Source of the DNA: Ilex aquifolium
Lineage: Eukaryota; Streptophyta; Magnoliopsida; Aquifoliales; Aquifoliaceae
NCBI GenBank assembly: GCA_951799425.1
Contig: OX637399.1
Coordinates: 12,826,501-12,890,500 of the forward strand
Length of the DNA: 64,000 nt
Direction: 5' to 3'
The notes under the pieces are model-generated. The model searched no databases, was not told the origin of the DNA, and was given only the letters and a program-made list of their open reading frames with translations. The translations under genes were made by a program, and so were the position numbers. Of the stretch, positions 34,061-45,259 are shown piece after piece (position 1 is the first letter of the stretch; every line of letters begins with the position of its first letter).

Positions 34061-35584
34061 ATTTTGTCACCTCCTTAGCCTTCATTACACCACTCCAAAC
34101 CCTAGAAAACATAAGAGAGGAAGAGAGAAAGAGAGAAACACAAGATCAAGAGAAAACAAGAGATTGAAGGGTTGATTCAAAATCAAAGCCCTAATTTTTC
34201 CAAGAACATTAAGGTAGGGGATTTCTTCCTATGTTCTTACATTGAGGCTAGGGCTACATTATATGTATTCTTTTGGTTTAAAATCATATGTACTTGCTAT
34301 TAAATACATGATTCTTGTTCCTCTTGAAATAAATGCCATGTTGTGATGGTTGGGTAACTATTAAATTTCTCTTTTTCATCTTCAAACCTTGGTTCTAAAG
34401 AGAAATGGACTTTTCCCTCTATTTTTCCTTAGTATTGCTTTCAAAACTTTAGTGTTTGATATTGTACACCAAAATGTTACTTATGATGATCTCTTGCTCA
34501 TTTTCTTCCATCATATTATGAAACATTATATTAGAAATTGTGGAATTTGGTAATTCCTTGAAATGTTGATGAATTGAGAATATGTTGGTTTCCTCAATTG
34601 TATGGTTGTTGTGAGGGACTTGGATTGCCGTCGAGAGATGCCGTAGAGTGTTAGAGGTTAGTCTACCCCAGTGGGGGTGAGATGGTTTCCTAGCACTTGT
34701 AGTGGGTTGTCATTTGGTAATGAAACCACTATCGTTCACTGGAGTTCGAACATGGGATAGTATATTTTTCCTGGGAAGGGACTCGTCACTGCCATTGGGA
34801 TGGTAGACGCCCTTTCCTAAACTGCTTGTGAATGTGATTGTGATTGGTGGACTAGGTATAATCGTTGGGTAGATTCATGAGAAACAATCAACATACATGG
34901 TACGGGGATGAATCAATATACATGGGATGATGAGTTGGAACGTCTTGGCCGGTGCATTGGTATGGGACAATGCATCGGAAGACGCCCTTCCAAATTGGCC
35001 TAACTTTGGACACGGTGTATTGTTGTTCAATTTAATTTACTCTTTTACTTGATTGTTGTTATGGCTTAAACTTGAGATCTCTTTAAACTGTCCTGTTTTT
35101 CCTTCAGCAATTGATATATATTATTTTTGAAATGTGACCGACCCATTTTATACTTTTATAAACCTTGTTTGAGTTGGGAAGATTTTGCTACAGAGCTTCG
35201 TGCTCATCCCCTACAAATTACATTTTTCAGATTTGGTGCTAGAGGAGGATCTCGGCATCGACGAGTCAGGGCATTGGGAGGCTCCACTCGAGGGGAACCT
35301 AGATCCCGAGGTGGATATGTAGAGATGTAGCTTCTTTTGTACTAGACTAGGTTATTCTTTTGGACACTGTAAGGTCTAGTATCTTGTGCTATTCCGCTGT
35401 GCTACTTTAATTAATTTTTGAGATGTAAATGTCATGGTTGGGCATATTTTTTTGGATAATGATGTAAATATTTTATGGATGATGAATGAAGTTTAATTTA
35501 TTTATGGATGATATTAGTGCTCTCATGATGTAAATGGTTTTAGTATGTAATGCCGTCCAGGGTGTGTTTTGGGGCGTTACAGAA

Positions 35585-35596
35585 TGGTATCAGAGC
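35585..35596 (+). other. C: primer-binding site, copy 2
   Basis: TGGTATCAGAGC, 3 bp after LTR 2. Each internal region therefore keeps its own primer site. Confidence 0.93.
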
Positions 35597-35768
35597 CTAG
35601 GCTTTAGGTCTTACATGGGAGCTGTAGGTTATGGATCACCATTAGAGATATAGGATTAGGGTGAAGGAAATTGTGGTCTAGTTTGATATAAACTTTATGC
35701 TTTAGACTAAATCTATACTTAGGATACCTTGTACATCAATGAAACTGAATTGTGAATTGATGTGCAGG

Positions 35769-37526
35769 ATGGACGGGTTACGAGGGCGAGGACGTGGGCG
35801 TGGTCGTGGAGGTCAAGCAAATCCACCACCACCACCACCTCCCGATGTCATGCAAGGCATATATCAATGCTTGAGGGAGCTCACCACTCTGGTGCAAAAC
35901 CAGAATGGAAACAACAACAACCACAACCACAACGGGGGAGCTCATCCATTAGCCCAAGTACCGGGCAATGGGGATGATAATCGGAGGATGGTAACCCTTC
36001 GGGAATTTCTGAGGCAACACCCGCCTACTTTCCAAGGGAGCTCCAATCCTTTGGATGCGGATAAATGGATCCGTCGGGTAAAGAAGATTTGTGACGGCAT
36101 GGGGGTTGCCGAAGACTTGAGGGTTGGCTTGGCTACCTATTTGCTCGAGGGGGAGGCCGACCATTGGTGGGACTCTGTAAAAAGAAGGAGGAACGCCGAG
36201 GCACTTACTTGGGAGGAATTCGACCAAGTCTTCAAAGACAAGTATTTTCCGGAATCAGTTAGGGACCGGATGAAGACAGACTTTCTGGCTCTACGGCAGG
36301 GTAGCATGACGGTGGCTGAATACGAGAGGAGGTTTGACGAGCTATCCCGCTATGCCACCGAGTTCATATCCACTGAGGCCATGAGGGCCAAGCGCTTTGA
36401 GCAGGGATTGAGGCCTGCCATCAGGGAGAAGCTTGTGGCACACAAGATCCGGGAATATGGAGATCTTGTGGATAGGGCAACACTAGTGGAGAGAGACACA
36501 GAGGATAATTTGAGGAGACAGAGCTTTGCGAGAGGAGGTCCTATACGGACTGGTGCTAGCAGCAGTGGGGTGCAGAGAGTGGCACTGTACCGTCGTCCTG
36601 ACCAGGCAGGAGGACAGAGACTCTTGACGGCCCGAGGGGATGGAGCTACTCAGACTCGTACAGGCACTGACCCACGTCAATGCTTTGCCTGTGGAGGTGT
36701 CGGGCACTTCAGACATAACTGTCCATCCTTTCCACCACGGACCAATCAAGCGGCAGGACAAGGGCAAGCAACCCAGCCCCCACTACCGAGACAACCTCCA
36801 CAGAGACCACAGCAGCAGAGACCCATAGGAGCTTTAGCCCCAGGCGGCGCCACTCAGGGGAGAGTATTTGCTTTGACCCAAGCGGAGGAAGATGCCTCCA
36901 ATGCCGTTGTGGAAGGTATCGTTCTTCTTTACAATTATTGGGCCCGAATTTTATTCGATCCCGGGGCAACTCATTCTTTTATACGTACTGCGTATGCTAC
37001 TAATTTGGGATTGGGTTTCGAGAAGCTAGAACATGCATTGAATGTTGACTTGCCTACGGGAGAACGATTGGATACAACTAGGGTATGTAGAGAATGTGTG
37101 CTTCGCATTGGGGAGCAAGAGTTGATTGTAGATTTGGTTGTATTAGACATGAAGGGGTATGGCGTTATATTTGGGATGAATTTGTTGTCCGCTTTCCGTG
37201 CAGTGATGGATTGTTTTCGCAAGCGGATCTCATTCCAATTACCGGGAGGGGTAGTCTTTACTTTCATGAATGATCGTAATTCTTCCCATCCATTTCCTAC
37301 TATGGGTAGTAAATTCTTGAAAGCAAAGGCGGGAAGCCAGTTGAGTTTCTTAGCCAGCTTAATGGGAGATGATCGGGATAAATCCCATGCGGACGTAGTG
37401 TTGATAGTATCGGATTTTCCGGATGTTTTCCCTGACAAATTACCTGGGTTACCTCCACAAAGGGAGATTGAGTTCAAGATTGATCTCTATCCAGGAACTG
37501 AACCCATATCCATTGCCCCTTATTGA
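35769..37526 (+). CDS. C copy 2: gag and protease, ends at the same premature TGA
   Basis: The encoded protein is identical to copy 1; the only base difference I found is the silent T at 35981 (C at 29199). It has the same Arg/Gly start, capsid and CCHC knuckle. It also has the same altered protease motif D-P-G (36957-36965) and the same TGA (37524-37526). Both lesions therefore predate the tandem duplication. Confidence 0.93.
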   Translation: MDGLRGRGRGRGRGGQANPPPPPPPDVMQGIYQCLRELTTLVQNQNGNNNNHNHNGGAHPLAQVPGNGDDNRRMVTLREFLRQHPPTFQGSSNPLDADKWIRRVKKICDGMGVAEDLRVGLATYLLEGEADHWWDSVKRRRNAEALTWEEFDQVFKDKYFPESVRDRMKTDFLALRQGSMTVAEYERRFDELSRYATEFISTEAMRAKRFEQGLRPAIREKLVAHKIREYGDLVDRATLVERDTEDNLRRQSFARGGPIRTGASSSGVQRVALYRRPDQAGGQRLLTARGDGATQTRTGTDPRQCFACGGVGHFRHNCPSFPPRTNQAAGQGQATQPPLPRQPPQRPQQQRPIGALAPGGATQGRVFALTQAEEDASNAVVEGIVLLYNYWARILFDPGATHSFIRTAYATNLGLGFEKLEHALNVDLPTGERLDTTRVCRECVLRIGEQELIVDLVVLDMKGYGVIFGMNLLSAFRAVMDCFRKRISFQLPGGVVFTFMNDRNSSHPFPTMGSKFLKAKAGSQLSFLASLMGDDRDKSHADVVLIVSDFPDVFPDKLPGLPPQREIEFKIDLYPGTEPISIAPY

Positions 37527-40295
37527 ATGGCACCTTTGGAGTTGAAGGAGCTAAGGAAGCAATTGGATCATCTATTGGCCATTGGGTTTATACGTTTGAG
37601 CACCTCACCTTGGGGAGCCCCGGTCCTCTTTGTGAAGAAAACGGACGAGACTCTACGGTTGTGCACGGATTACCGAAGGTTGAATCGGGTTACCGTGAAG
37701 AATAAGTATCCGTTGCCAAGAATTGATGACTTATTTGATCAGTTGAAGGGTTCGAAGTATTACTCCAAGATTGATCTTCGCACGGGGTATCATCAGCTGC
37801 GGATTAAGGAGGAGGATATTCCTAAGACTGCTTTTCGTACCCGGTATGGTCATTTCGAGTATACGGTGATGCCGTTCGGATTGACTAATGCCCCCGCAGC
37901 CTTCATGGATTTGATGCACAGAGTCTTCCGGCCTTACCTCGATCAAGTTGTCATTGTGTTTATTGATGACATATTGGTTTACTCACAGACTCAGGAGGAA
38001 CATGCTCGTCATCTCTCTATTGTGCTACAAACATTGAGAGAACATAAATTATATGCGAAGATGAGCAAGTGTGAGTTTTGGATGAAGGAAGTGAAGTTCC
38101 TTGGCCATGTTGTGTCCGAGAAAGGAGTAGCTGTTGATCCCGCAAAGATTGAGGCTGTGATGAAATGGGAACCACCGAAGAATGTGACCGAGATACGTAG
38201 CTTCTTGGGTTTAGCAGGTTACTATCGGAGGTTCGTAGAAGGGTTCTCAAAGCTTGCGATGCCGATGACTCACCTTACAAAGAAGGGAGAAAAATTTGTG
38301 TGGACTCAAGCGTGTGAGCTAGCCTTTCGCACCTTGAATGAGAAGTTGACGACGGCTCCTGTCCTCATTATTCCGAGCAGTGGGGAGGGATATGATGTGT
38401 ACACGGATGCTTCGCTACGAGGCTTGGGATGTGTTCTAATGCAAGGAGGGAAGGTAGTTGCTTATGGATCGAGGCAACTCAAAACTCACGAACAGAACTA
38501 TCCCACTCACGACTTGGAGTTAGCCGCTGTGGTTTTTGCTCTTAAGTTGTGGAGATGTTATTTATACGGGGAGAAATTTCAAGTGTTCTCAGACCATAAA
38601 AGCCTCAAATATATCTTCACGCAGAAGGATTTGAATCTCCGCCAAAGAAGGTGGATTGAGTATTTAGAAGACTACGAGTTCACGCTCAATTACCATCCGG
38701 GGAAAGCCAATGTAGTCGCCGATGCACTTAGCCGAAAGTCTTGGGGTGAACTCAATGTTCTTGCAAGTAAATGGAAGTTGAGGGATGCCCTTGGAGATTT
38801 TGATCTATGGGTTGGAGGAGATGGATCCCGACCATGTTTGTTCAACCTTGTGGCTCAACCTACTCTCCAACGTAGGGTTGTGGAATTGCAAGGCTTGGAT
38901 CCTGAATTAACGTCGATGCGAGCTAAATTGGAGAATGGAGAAACTATGGAGGGTTGGTCTTTGAGAAATGGAGAATTGAGATATGGGGAGAAGCTATGTG
39001 TTCCCGACGATTCGTCTCTAAAGGAGGAGATACTTGGAGAGTGTCATCGCTCTAAGTTTGCTATCCACCCCGGTAGCACAAAAATGTATAGGGACATGAA
39101 GCGCCAATATTGGTGGAAGGGAATGAAGAAGGATGTGGCCAGGTTCATAGCACGATGTGCGGTGTGTCAGCAGGTGAAGATTGAACATCAAAAGCCAGGA
39201 GGATTACTACAGTCTTTGCCTATCCCAGAGTGGAAGTGGGATCACATCACCATGGACTTCGTATCTGGCTTTCCACGGACTTCACGAGGGCATAATGCCG
39301 TATGGGTCATTGTTGATAGACTCACCAAGTCCGCTCACTTCTTGAGTATGAAGACCACTGACACGTTAGAGACTCTGAGCAAGCTCTATATTCGAGAGAT
39401 AGTGAGGTTGCATGGAGTTCCGCTATCCATTGTGTCGGATCGTGATTCTCGTTTCGTAGCGCAATTTTGGCAAAGTCTTCAAAGAGCTATGGGGACAGAG
39501 TTGCACTTCAGCACCGCCTTTCATCCCCAAACGGATGGCCAATCCGAGAGGGTGAACCAGATTCTAGAAGACATGTTGCGTGCTTGTGTGTTGGATTTCA
39601 AGGGAGGTTGGAGCGACCATTTGCCGTTGGTGGAATTTGCATACAACAACAGCTATCAAGCAAGCATCGGAATGGCGCCTTATGAAGCATTGTATGGAAG
39701 ACTGTGTAGATCTCCTACTTGTTGGTTGGAAGCCGGAGAAAGTAGCTTGTTCGGGCCGGACATTGTTCGAGAGACTACGGAGAAGATCCAACTAATCCAG
39801 GAGAGACTACGCACGGCGCAAAGTAGACAGAAGAGCTATGCAGACCATAGACGAAGACCTTTAGAGTTCAAGGTGGGAGACTACGTATTTCTCAAGGTGT
39901 CACCCAAGAAGGGCGTGTTTCGTTTCGGCAAGAAAGGGAAGTTAGCGCCAAGATATACCGGGCCATTTGAAGTGATCAAAGTTATGGGCAAAGCGGCGTA
40001 TCAGTTGCGATTACCAGCTCAGTTGTATGGGGTACATGACGTGTTCCACGTGTCGATGTTGAGAAAGTGTCAATCGGATGCAACGCCGATTGTAGACTTG
40101 GAAGATATCGAAATTCAAGATGGAGCAACCTATGAAGAACAACCGTTGAAGATTCTCGATGCCAAGGAGAAGGTGCTCCGTAACAAAGTCATCCGACTAG
40201 TGAAGGTTTTGTGGCAACACCATGGAGTGGAGGAAGCTACATGGGAACCGGAGCAAGAAATGCGGGAGAAGTATCCCTTTTTGTTCACAACTTGA
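37527..40295 (+). CDS. C copy 2: RT, RNase H, integrase, chromodomain-like tail
   Basis: Its 922 codons encode a protein identical to copy 1, with the same catalytic residues: FIDD in RT, four acidic residues in RNase H, HHCC and D-D-E in integrase, and the chromodomain-like end. It is followed by the polypurine tract at 40324-40336 and LTR 3. Confidence 0.95.
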   Translation: MAPLELKELRKQLDHLLAIGFIRLSTSPWGAPVLFVKKTDETLRLCTDYRRLNRVTVKNKYPLPRIDDLFDQLKGSKYYSKIDLRTGYHQLRIKEEDIPKTAFRTRYGHFEYTVMPFGLTNAPAAFMDLMHRVFRPYLDQVVIVFIDDILVYSQTQEEHARHLSIVLQTLREHKLYAKMSKCEFWMKEVKFLGHVVSEKGVAVDPAKIEAVMKWEPPKNVTEIRSFLGLAGYYRRFVEGFSKLAMPMTHLTKKGEKFVWTQACELAFRTLNEKLTTAPVLIIPSSGEGYDVYTDASLRGLGCVLMQGGKVVAYGSRQLKTHEQNYPTHDLELAAVVFALKLWRCYLYGEKFQVFSDHKSLKYIFTQKDLNLRQRRWIEYLEDYEFTLNYHPGKANVVADALSRKSWGELNVLASKWKLRDALGDFDLWVGGDGSRPCLFNLVAQPTLQRRVVELQGLDPELTSMRAKLENGETMEGWSLRNGELRYGEKLCVPDDSSLKEEILGECHRSKFAIHPGSTKMYRDMKRQYWWKGMKKDVARFIARCAVCQQVKIEHQKPGGLLQSLPIPEWKWDHITMDFVSGFPRTSRGHNAVWVIVDRLTKSAHFLSMKTTDTLETLSKLYIREIVRLHGVPLSIVSDRDSRFVAQFWQSLQRAMGTELHFSTAFHPQTDGQSERVNQILEDMLRACVLDFKGGWSDHLPLVEFAYNNSYQASIGMAPYEALYGRLCRSPTCWLEAGESSLFGPDIVRETTEKIQLIQERLRTAQSRQKSYADHRRRPLEFKVGDYVFLKVSPKKGVFRFGKKGKLAPRYTGPFEVIKVMGKAAYQLRLPAQLYGVHDVFHVSMLRKCQSDATPIVDLEDIEIQDGATYEEQPLKILDAKEKVLRNKVIRLVKVLWQHHGVEEATWEPEQEMREKYPFLFTT

Positions 40296-40323
40296 GGTAA
40301 GTTTCGAGGACGAAACTTTCTTT

Positions 40324-40336
40324 AAGGGGGGTGGAT
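40324..40336 (+). other. C: polypurine tract, copy 2
   Basis: AAGGGGGGTGGAT abuts LTR 3, as copy 1 abuts LTR 2. Confidence 0.88.
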
Positions 40337-42363
40337 TGTAACACCCCGCATTTTCGTTTATATATGTATATAGATATCCACTAAATAATAGTTGTAAAAA
40401 TGTTGATATAGTATAACTCGAGGAAATAATATTTGAAATTTAGTTTTAGTATGTGAAAAATATGAAATTTTATGTCCTAGAACTTGTACTAAATAGGTTT
40501 GAGGTAGAAATATATGTTGGAGAAGTTTGGGATGGTTTTGGAAGAGATTGGAATGGATTAGAAATGAAAAATAAAGGAAGTAGGCAAATCTGGGATCAAC
40601 TACCGGTAGTAACTACCGGTAGTCAATGGTCCAGTGTGCCCGAACTACCGGTAGTCAATGGTCCAGTGTGCCCGAGCTACCGGTAGTCAATGGTCCAGTG
40701 TGCCCGAGCTACCGGTAGTCAACGGGTAGTCGAGTGCCAATGTACCCGAGCTACCGGTAGTCAAAATTAACTACCGGTAGTCACTGTAAAAATCTGAAAT
40801 TTTAAGTCGCGAACAAGCCGATTTTTCCTCCACTATAAATACATTTTGTCACCTCCTTAGCCTTCATTACACCACTCCAAACCCTAGAAAACATAAGAGA
40901 GGAAGAGAGAAAGAGAGAAACACAAGATCAAGAGAAAACAAGAGATTGAAGGGTTGATTCAAAATCAAAGCCCTAATTTTTCCAAGAACATTAAGGTAGG
41001 GGATTTCTTCCTATGTTCTTACATTGAGGCTAGGGCTACATTATATGTATTCTTTTGGTTTAAAATCATATGTACTTGCTATTAAATACATGATTCTTGT
41101 TCCTCTTGAAATAAATGCCATGTTGTGATGGTTGGGTAACTATTAAATTTCTCTTTTTCATCTTCAAACCTTGGTTCTAAAGAGAAATGGACTTTTCCCT
41201 CTATTTTTCCTTAGTATTGCTTTCAAAACTTTAGTGTTTGATATTGTACACCAAAATGTTACTTATGATGATCTCTTGCTCATTTTCTTCCATCATATTA
41301 TGAAACATTATATTAGAAATTGTGGAATTTGGTAATTCCTTGAAATGTTGATGAATTGAGAATATGTTGGTTTCCTCAATTGTATGGTTGTTGTGAGGGA
41401 CTTGGATTGCCGTCGAGAGATGCCGTAGAGTGTTAGAGGTTAGTCTACCCCAGTGGGGGTGAGATGGTTTCCTAGCACTTGTAGTGGGTTGTCATTTGGT
41501 AATGAAACCACTATCGTTCACTGGAGTTCGAACATGGGATAGTATACTTTTCCTGGGAAGGGACTCGTCACTGCCATTGGGATGGTAGACGCCCTTTCCT
41601 AAACTGCTTGTGAATGTGATTGTGATTGGTGGACTAGGTATAATCGTTGGGTAGATTCATGAGAAACAATCAACATACATGGTACGGGGATGAACCAATA
41701 TACATGGGATGATGAGTTGGAACGTCTTGGCCGGTGCATTGGTATGGGACAATGCATCGGAAGACGCCCTTCCAAATTGGCCTAACTTTGGACACGGTGT
41801 ATTGTTGTTCAATTTAATTTACTCTTTTACTTGATTGTTGTTATGGCTTAAACTTGAGATCTCTTTAAACTGTCCTGTTTTTCCTTCAGCAATTGATATA
41901 TATTATTTTCGAAATGTGACCGACCCATTTTATACTTTTATAAACCTTGTTTGAGTTGGGAAGATTTTGCTACAGAGCTTCGTGCTCATCCCCTATAAAT
42001 TACATTTTTCAGATTTGGTGCTAGAGGAGGATCTCGGCATCGACGAGTCAGGGCATTGGGAGGCTCCACTCGAGGGGAACCTAGATCCCGAGGTGGATAT
42101 GTAGAGATGTAGCTTCTTTTGTACTAGACTAGGTTATTCTTTTGGACACTGTAAGGTCTAGTATCTTGTGCTATTCCGCTGTGCTACTTTAATTAATTTT
42201 TGAGATGTAAATGCCATGGTTGGGCATATTCTTTTGGATAATGATGTAAATATTTTATGGATGATGAATGAAGTTTAATTTATTTATGGATGATATTAGT
42301 GCTCTCATGATGTAAATGGTTTTAGTATGTAATGTCGTCCAGGGTGTGTTTTGGGGCGTTACA
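40337..42363 (+). repeat. C: LTR 3 (outer 3' LTR)
   Basis: It is 2027 bp. Sites private to it are C41695, C41910, T41996, C42214, C42231 and T42335. Its palindrome cluster is at 40600-40780 and its TATA box at 40833-40842. It is followed by the target duplication AAACC (42364-42368). Confidence 0.95.
40600..40780 (+). promoter_or_regulatory. C: CTACCGGTAG palindrome cluster in LTR 3
   Basis: Seven units, identical in arrangement to LTR 1 and LTR 2, ending 53 bp before the TATA box at 40833. Being in the 3' LTR it could act on sequence downstream of C. Confidence 0.9.
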
Positions 42364-42368
42364 AAACC

Positions 42369-43974
42369 GTTTCCAACAAGTTCTCGCGGAATCTCATACT
42401 TCCGGAAACTCTTGTCGAAACCATTTCTGGTACAATGCACGATAACCCACACCGTATGTCCGACACAACCCACGTTACTAATCCGTGATCATTAGTGATA
42501 GGAAAAGTTCATACCCACACGGCGTACAAAGGCGTCTACCCAATCCATGTGGTAGGAAAAGTTCATACCCGCGTGGCATACAAAGACGTCTACCCACTAC
42601 ATGATACCCAGTCAATAGTAATCCATGATTTGTATCGTACAACCACGCAAAAGATAAAATACCAACAAATATCTCACATAAACAACAATTACACAAGTCC
42701 CCAATTCACCCTCAAAGCCTTGCTTCTCAAGCATCCTTACAAGGAACCTATTGAGAATGGGTGAGCATCCTTACAAGGAACCTCCCACCAAGCATTACAT
42801 TGTTTCCCAAGCATCCTTACAAGGAACCTCCCACCAAGCATATCATTCCAAAATTTATGTCAATTTACAAGCATCTATCCAAAATCCCCAAAATATATCA
42901 TGTAACTATTCCACAACCAACAAAGAAAATACATGAGATCACAATAACATCATTTTTCTACCCAACACAAAACACTACGGTTTCGAAATTCATAATAAAG
43001 AAAGCAATTAAGAAGGAAATACATCACTCTCCCAAAAACTAGGGTTTTAAAACTAGAAAAGAGATTTCATGGATATTAAACCCTAACTTTGTTCAAAACA
43101 TGTAATCTTTGCAAAAAAATCCTAAGAGATGATGATTCCATAGCATATACATACCATTGATAGCCAAAACATACATATATAAACACCTTAGCCTCAATGT
43201 AAGAGAGTGAGAGAAAACCCCTACCTTCTTCTTCCTTTGTGTTCTTGAAAAACTTGAAGTTTTGATCCTCTTCAATGTGTAAATCCTCCCTTGATCTTGT
43301 GTTTTTCCCCTTCTTTCCTCTTCTCTAAGTCTTCCTAGGGTTAGAAATGTTGAAATGAGGCAAAGAGAGGTGTCCTTATGTATTTATAGGGAAAGAAATA
43401 GCCTCATGTGCACGATTCTGAAGTTCAGAATTCGTCATTGGCGTTCGAACGTCATTGGCGTTCGAACGGTTGTTGCTCCCAGTACTTTGGTTTTTCCATC
43501 AGACAACAGTACTGGAACGCACTTTCGTTCGAACGTTTATTCACGTTCGAACGTCGATTCACGTTCGAACGTCATCCCAGTTTCTGATGAAACTTCCAGT
43601 GAAGTTTTGGCCTATTTAGAGATTGATTTGGAAAATTTTCGTGAGATACACTTTTGTAGCCCTGGATGTCTAATATCTACTGTCCAAATTTCAGATCAAT
43701 TTGACATAAGAATAAAAAGTTATGATCCAAACACTAAGACAGTGTCTAAAATTCTTCTACCTAAAATATCTCTAAAATGCGATTTCACTCCAAAATACTT
43801 CCAACTTTCTACAACATACACTATTACCTCCACCAACCTTTTATTTCTACTCTTATCATCTACGTAGCTCATGCATACATCATTACATATATATTAGCAT
43901 TTCAAAAACATAATTACGTTACTATATATCTATATATATATATATATATATAAAAGAAAATGCGGGGTGTTACA
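42369..43974 (-). repeat. D: 5' LTR, outer part
   Basis: It resumes the D LTR after C and its duplication. It matches 21503-23149 of the 3' LTR. It has three rather than four copies of the 20-bp unit (42730, 42764, 42810) and five rather than six CGTTCGAACG units (43442, 43459, 43526, 43544, 43562). A TATA box is at 43380-43389, again 53 bp from the nearest palindrome. It ends TGTTACA followed by TAGAC. Confidence 0.93.
43442..43571 (-). promoter_or_regulatory. D: CGTTCGAACG palindrome cluster in 5' LTR (five units)
   Basis: All five units are perfect palindromes. One 18-bp unit fewer than in the 3' LTR. Confidence 0.9.
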
Positions 43975-43979
43975 TAGAC

Positions 43980-44132
43980 ATCCTCATGTTTGACTAGATA
44001 CTAAAAGCTTCCAAGATTTCAACCGATATGCCAGTTCGTTACAGTAAGCTTTGGAGCTTTGCTAGTTCCACATCCGGTATGCCAGTTCGTCCATCCGGTA
44101 TATTTTTTCATGAAATTTTTAAATGGGGAGAC
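43980..44132 (+). other. X: 3' internal segment, right part, ending in polypurine tract
   Basis: Continuation of 20683-20779. It has further units AACCGATATGCCAGTTCG, TCCGGTATGCCAGTTCG and ATCCGGTATAT. It ends in the purine-rich AAATGGGGAGAC before TGTTGG, a junction common in copia elements. I see no coding sequence. Confidence 0.6.
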
Positions 44133-45259
44133 TGTTGGATTATATTTTGTAATTGGATAATTTTGTGGAGTCCATTATAAAATCTCAACCATTTCTATGG
44201 TCAATTTTAAGATCTGAATATATCATTGAATTGAGGAGATCAAGCGTCAAATCTACATCATTCAACCTCCGAATGCACCTTCATGCTTAGGACAATAGTA
44301 ATGACCTAGACACCTAAGATGGACCCTTAGTTATTTTAACTTAGGATGATTAGGATGAAAATAGAATTGGAAGCGATCTGATTATGACTCCGAGGTGATT
44401 TTCAAAGAAATTTTTTTCTAAACCATTTTTGTATTTTGAAAACTTAGTTTGAATCACAATCGAACCCCTTTTTTAGCAAGACCCTTTAGTGCTCTAGAGG
44501 ACAAGTTTTTGCATGATTTAAGGTTTAAAAAACTTGTAGAGACCACCCTATTCTTGCTAGCCTTTGCTAGAGCAGTCTCTTGCTGACTTAGGATAAAAAG
44601 GGAAAAAGACATAGGGGATCAACACAAGGCTCACTCTACGAGCTCACTCGAGCAGAGCCCATGGTTGCTCAAGCGGTCTTGGTCCTTGGTTGGTTTGAGA
44701 CGTTGTTTTTCATTCCAGTGCCAACTGCCCTCCCACCAATCCATCATTCGTTTACGAATATGATTTTTCTTATTTACTAAGAGTAACCTTATTCCGAACC
44801 TATAAATAGGGAGAGTTTCTTCCAGATCTAGGTCAAGCCTTGAGAGAGTATTTTTAAGAGAGAAATCTATCTTTCAACCTTGAGAGCTTCAACCACAACC
44901 TAGATTCCTCAAATCCAAAGGCTTCCACTAGTATTGCTTTTTATCCTCACAACTTGGAGTAGAAGAGCTGATTGGTGAAAAAACTCATTGGGGTGTGCAT
45001 ATCGAATATTGTTGGCATGCCCATAATCGCTCGAGGCCTAGACAAACCATTGGCGGGGAGGTCCAAGTGAAGCTACTCCAGATGTCGGAGAGGGAGTTTT
45101 GGTAGAGAGATATAGCAAGGAAATGAGCATCCATCCATGGTGATGGTTGAGGTATAAGACTCGAGTACTTATATGTTGACTTGATGAGTATTGCATTAGG
45201 CTTTGGTGAGCCCCGAGTGGTTCCCTACTGTTTTTCCCGAGGAGGATTTTTTGCGTCAA
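44133..45259 (+). repeat. X: copia-like LTR
   Basis: It begins TGTTGGATTATA after a purine-rich tract and ends GCGTCAACA, giving inverted ends TGTTG/CAACA over 1127 bp. A TATA box (TATAAATA, 44801-44808) lies in the expected half. No second copy is in the window, so the right end is a guess. The LTR may instead run further, toward 45600. Confidence 0.5.
44801..44808 (+). promoter_or_regulatory. X: LTR TATA box
   Basis: TATAAATA within CCGAACCTATAAATAGGGAG. It supports plus-strand orientation of X. Confidence 0.55.

Larger units (their letters stand above)
33555..35581 (+). repeat. C: LTR 2 (shared middle LTR, mosaic)
   Basis: It serves as 3' LTR of the left unit and 5' LTR of the right unit. 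At 34689, 34717 and 34734 it has the bases of LTR 3 (C, G, G). At 34913, 35128, 35214, 35432, 35449 and 35553 it has the bases of LTR 1 (T, T, C, T, T, C). One private change is T at 34765. It carries its own palindrome cluster (33818-33998) and TATA box (34051-34060). No target duplication flanks it. Confidence 0.95.
26773..42363 (+). mobile_element. C: tandem double Tekay-like chromovirus, LTR-internal-LTR-internal-LTR
   Basis: Three LTRs (26773-28799, 33555-35581, 40337-42363; each 2027 bp) enclose two internal regions (28800-33554, 35582-40336; each 4755 bp) at an exact period of 6782 bp. One 5-bp target duplication, AAACC (26768-26772 and 42364-42368), flanks the whole array and none flanks the middle LTR. 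So there was a single insertion that was later duplicated. Primer sites, polypurine tracts and coding regions are intact except for one shared TGA. The internal copies differ at one site I could find (29199 C, 35981 T, silent). Confidence 0.95.
20780..43974 (-). mobile_element. D: internally deleted chromovirus (minus strand), split by C
   Basis: On the minus strand D has a 5' LTR (43974-42369 joined to 26772-26054), primer site (26049-26038), a gag/protease remnant, a repeat-filled middle, an integrase tail with chromodomain, a polypurine tract and a 3' LTR (23149-20780). A perfect 5-bp target duplication TAGAC flanks it (20775-20779, 43975-43979). RT, RNase H and the integrase core are absent and the N-terminal part of gag is missing, so D is non-autonomous. 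C is inserted in its 5' LTR with its own duplication AAACC. Confidence 0.93.

Noticed and set aside
36971..37477. A 168-codon minus-strand frame inside C gag-protease (also at 30189-30695)
   Set aside because: It is the antisense shadow of a well-supported coding region, with no motif or start context of its own.
26773..42363. The 6782-bp duplication as a plain assembly artefact
   Set aside because: The two units are not identical. LTR variants are ordered in two blocks as a crossover predicts, and one target duplication flanks the whole. An artefact cannot be fully excluded without reads.
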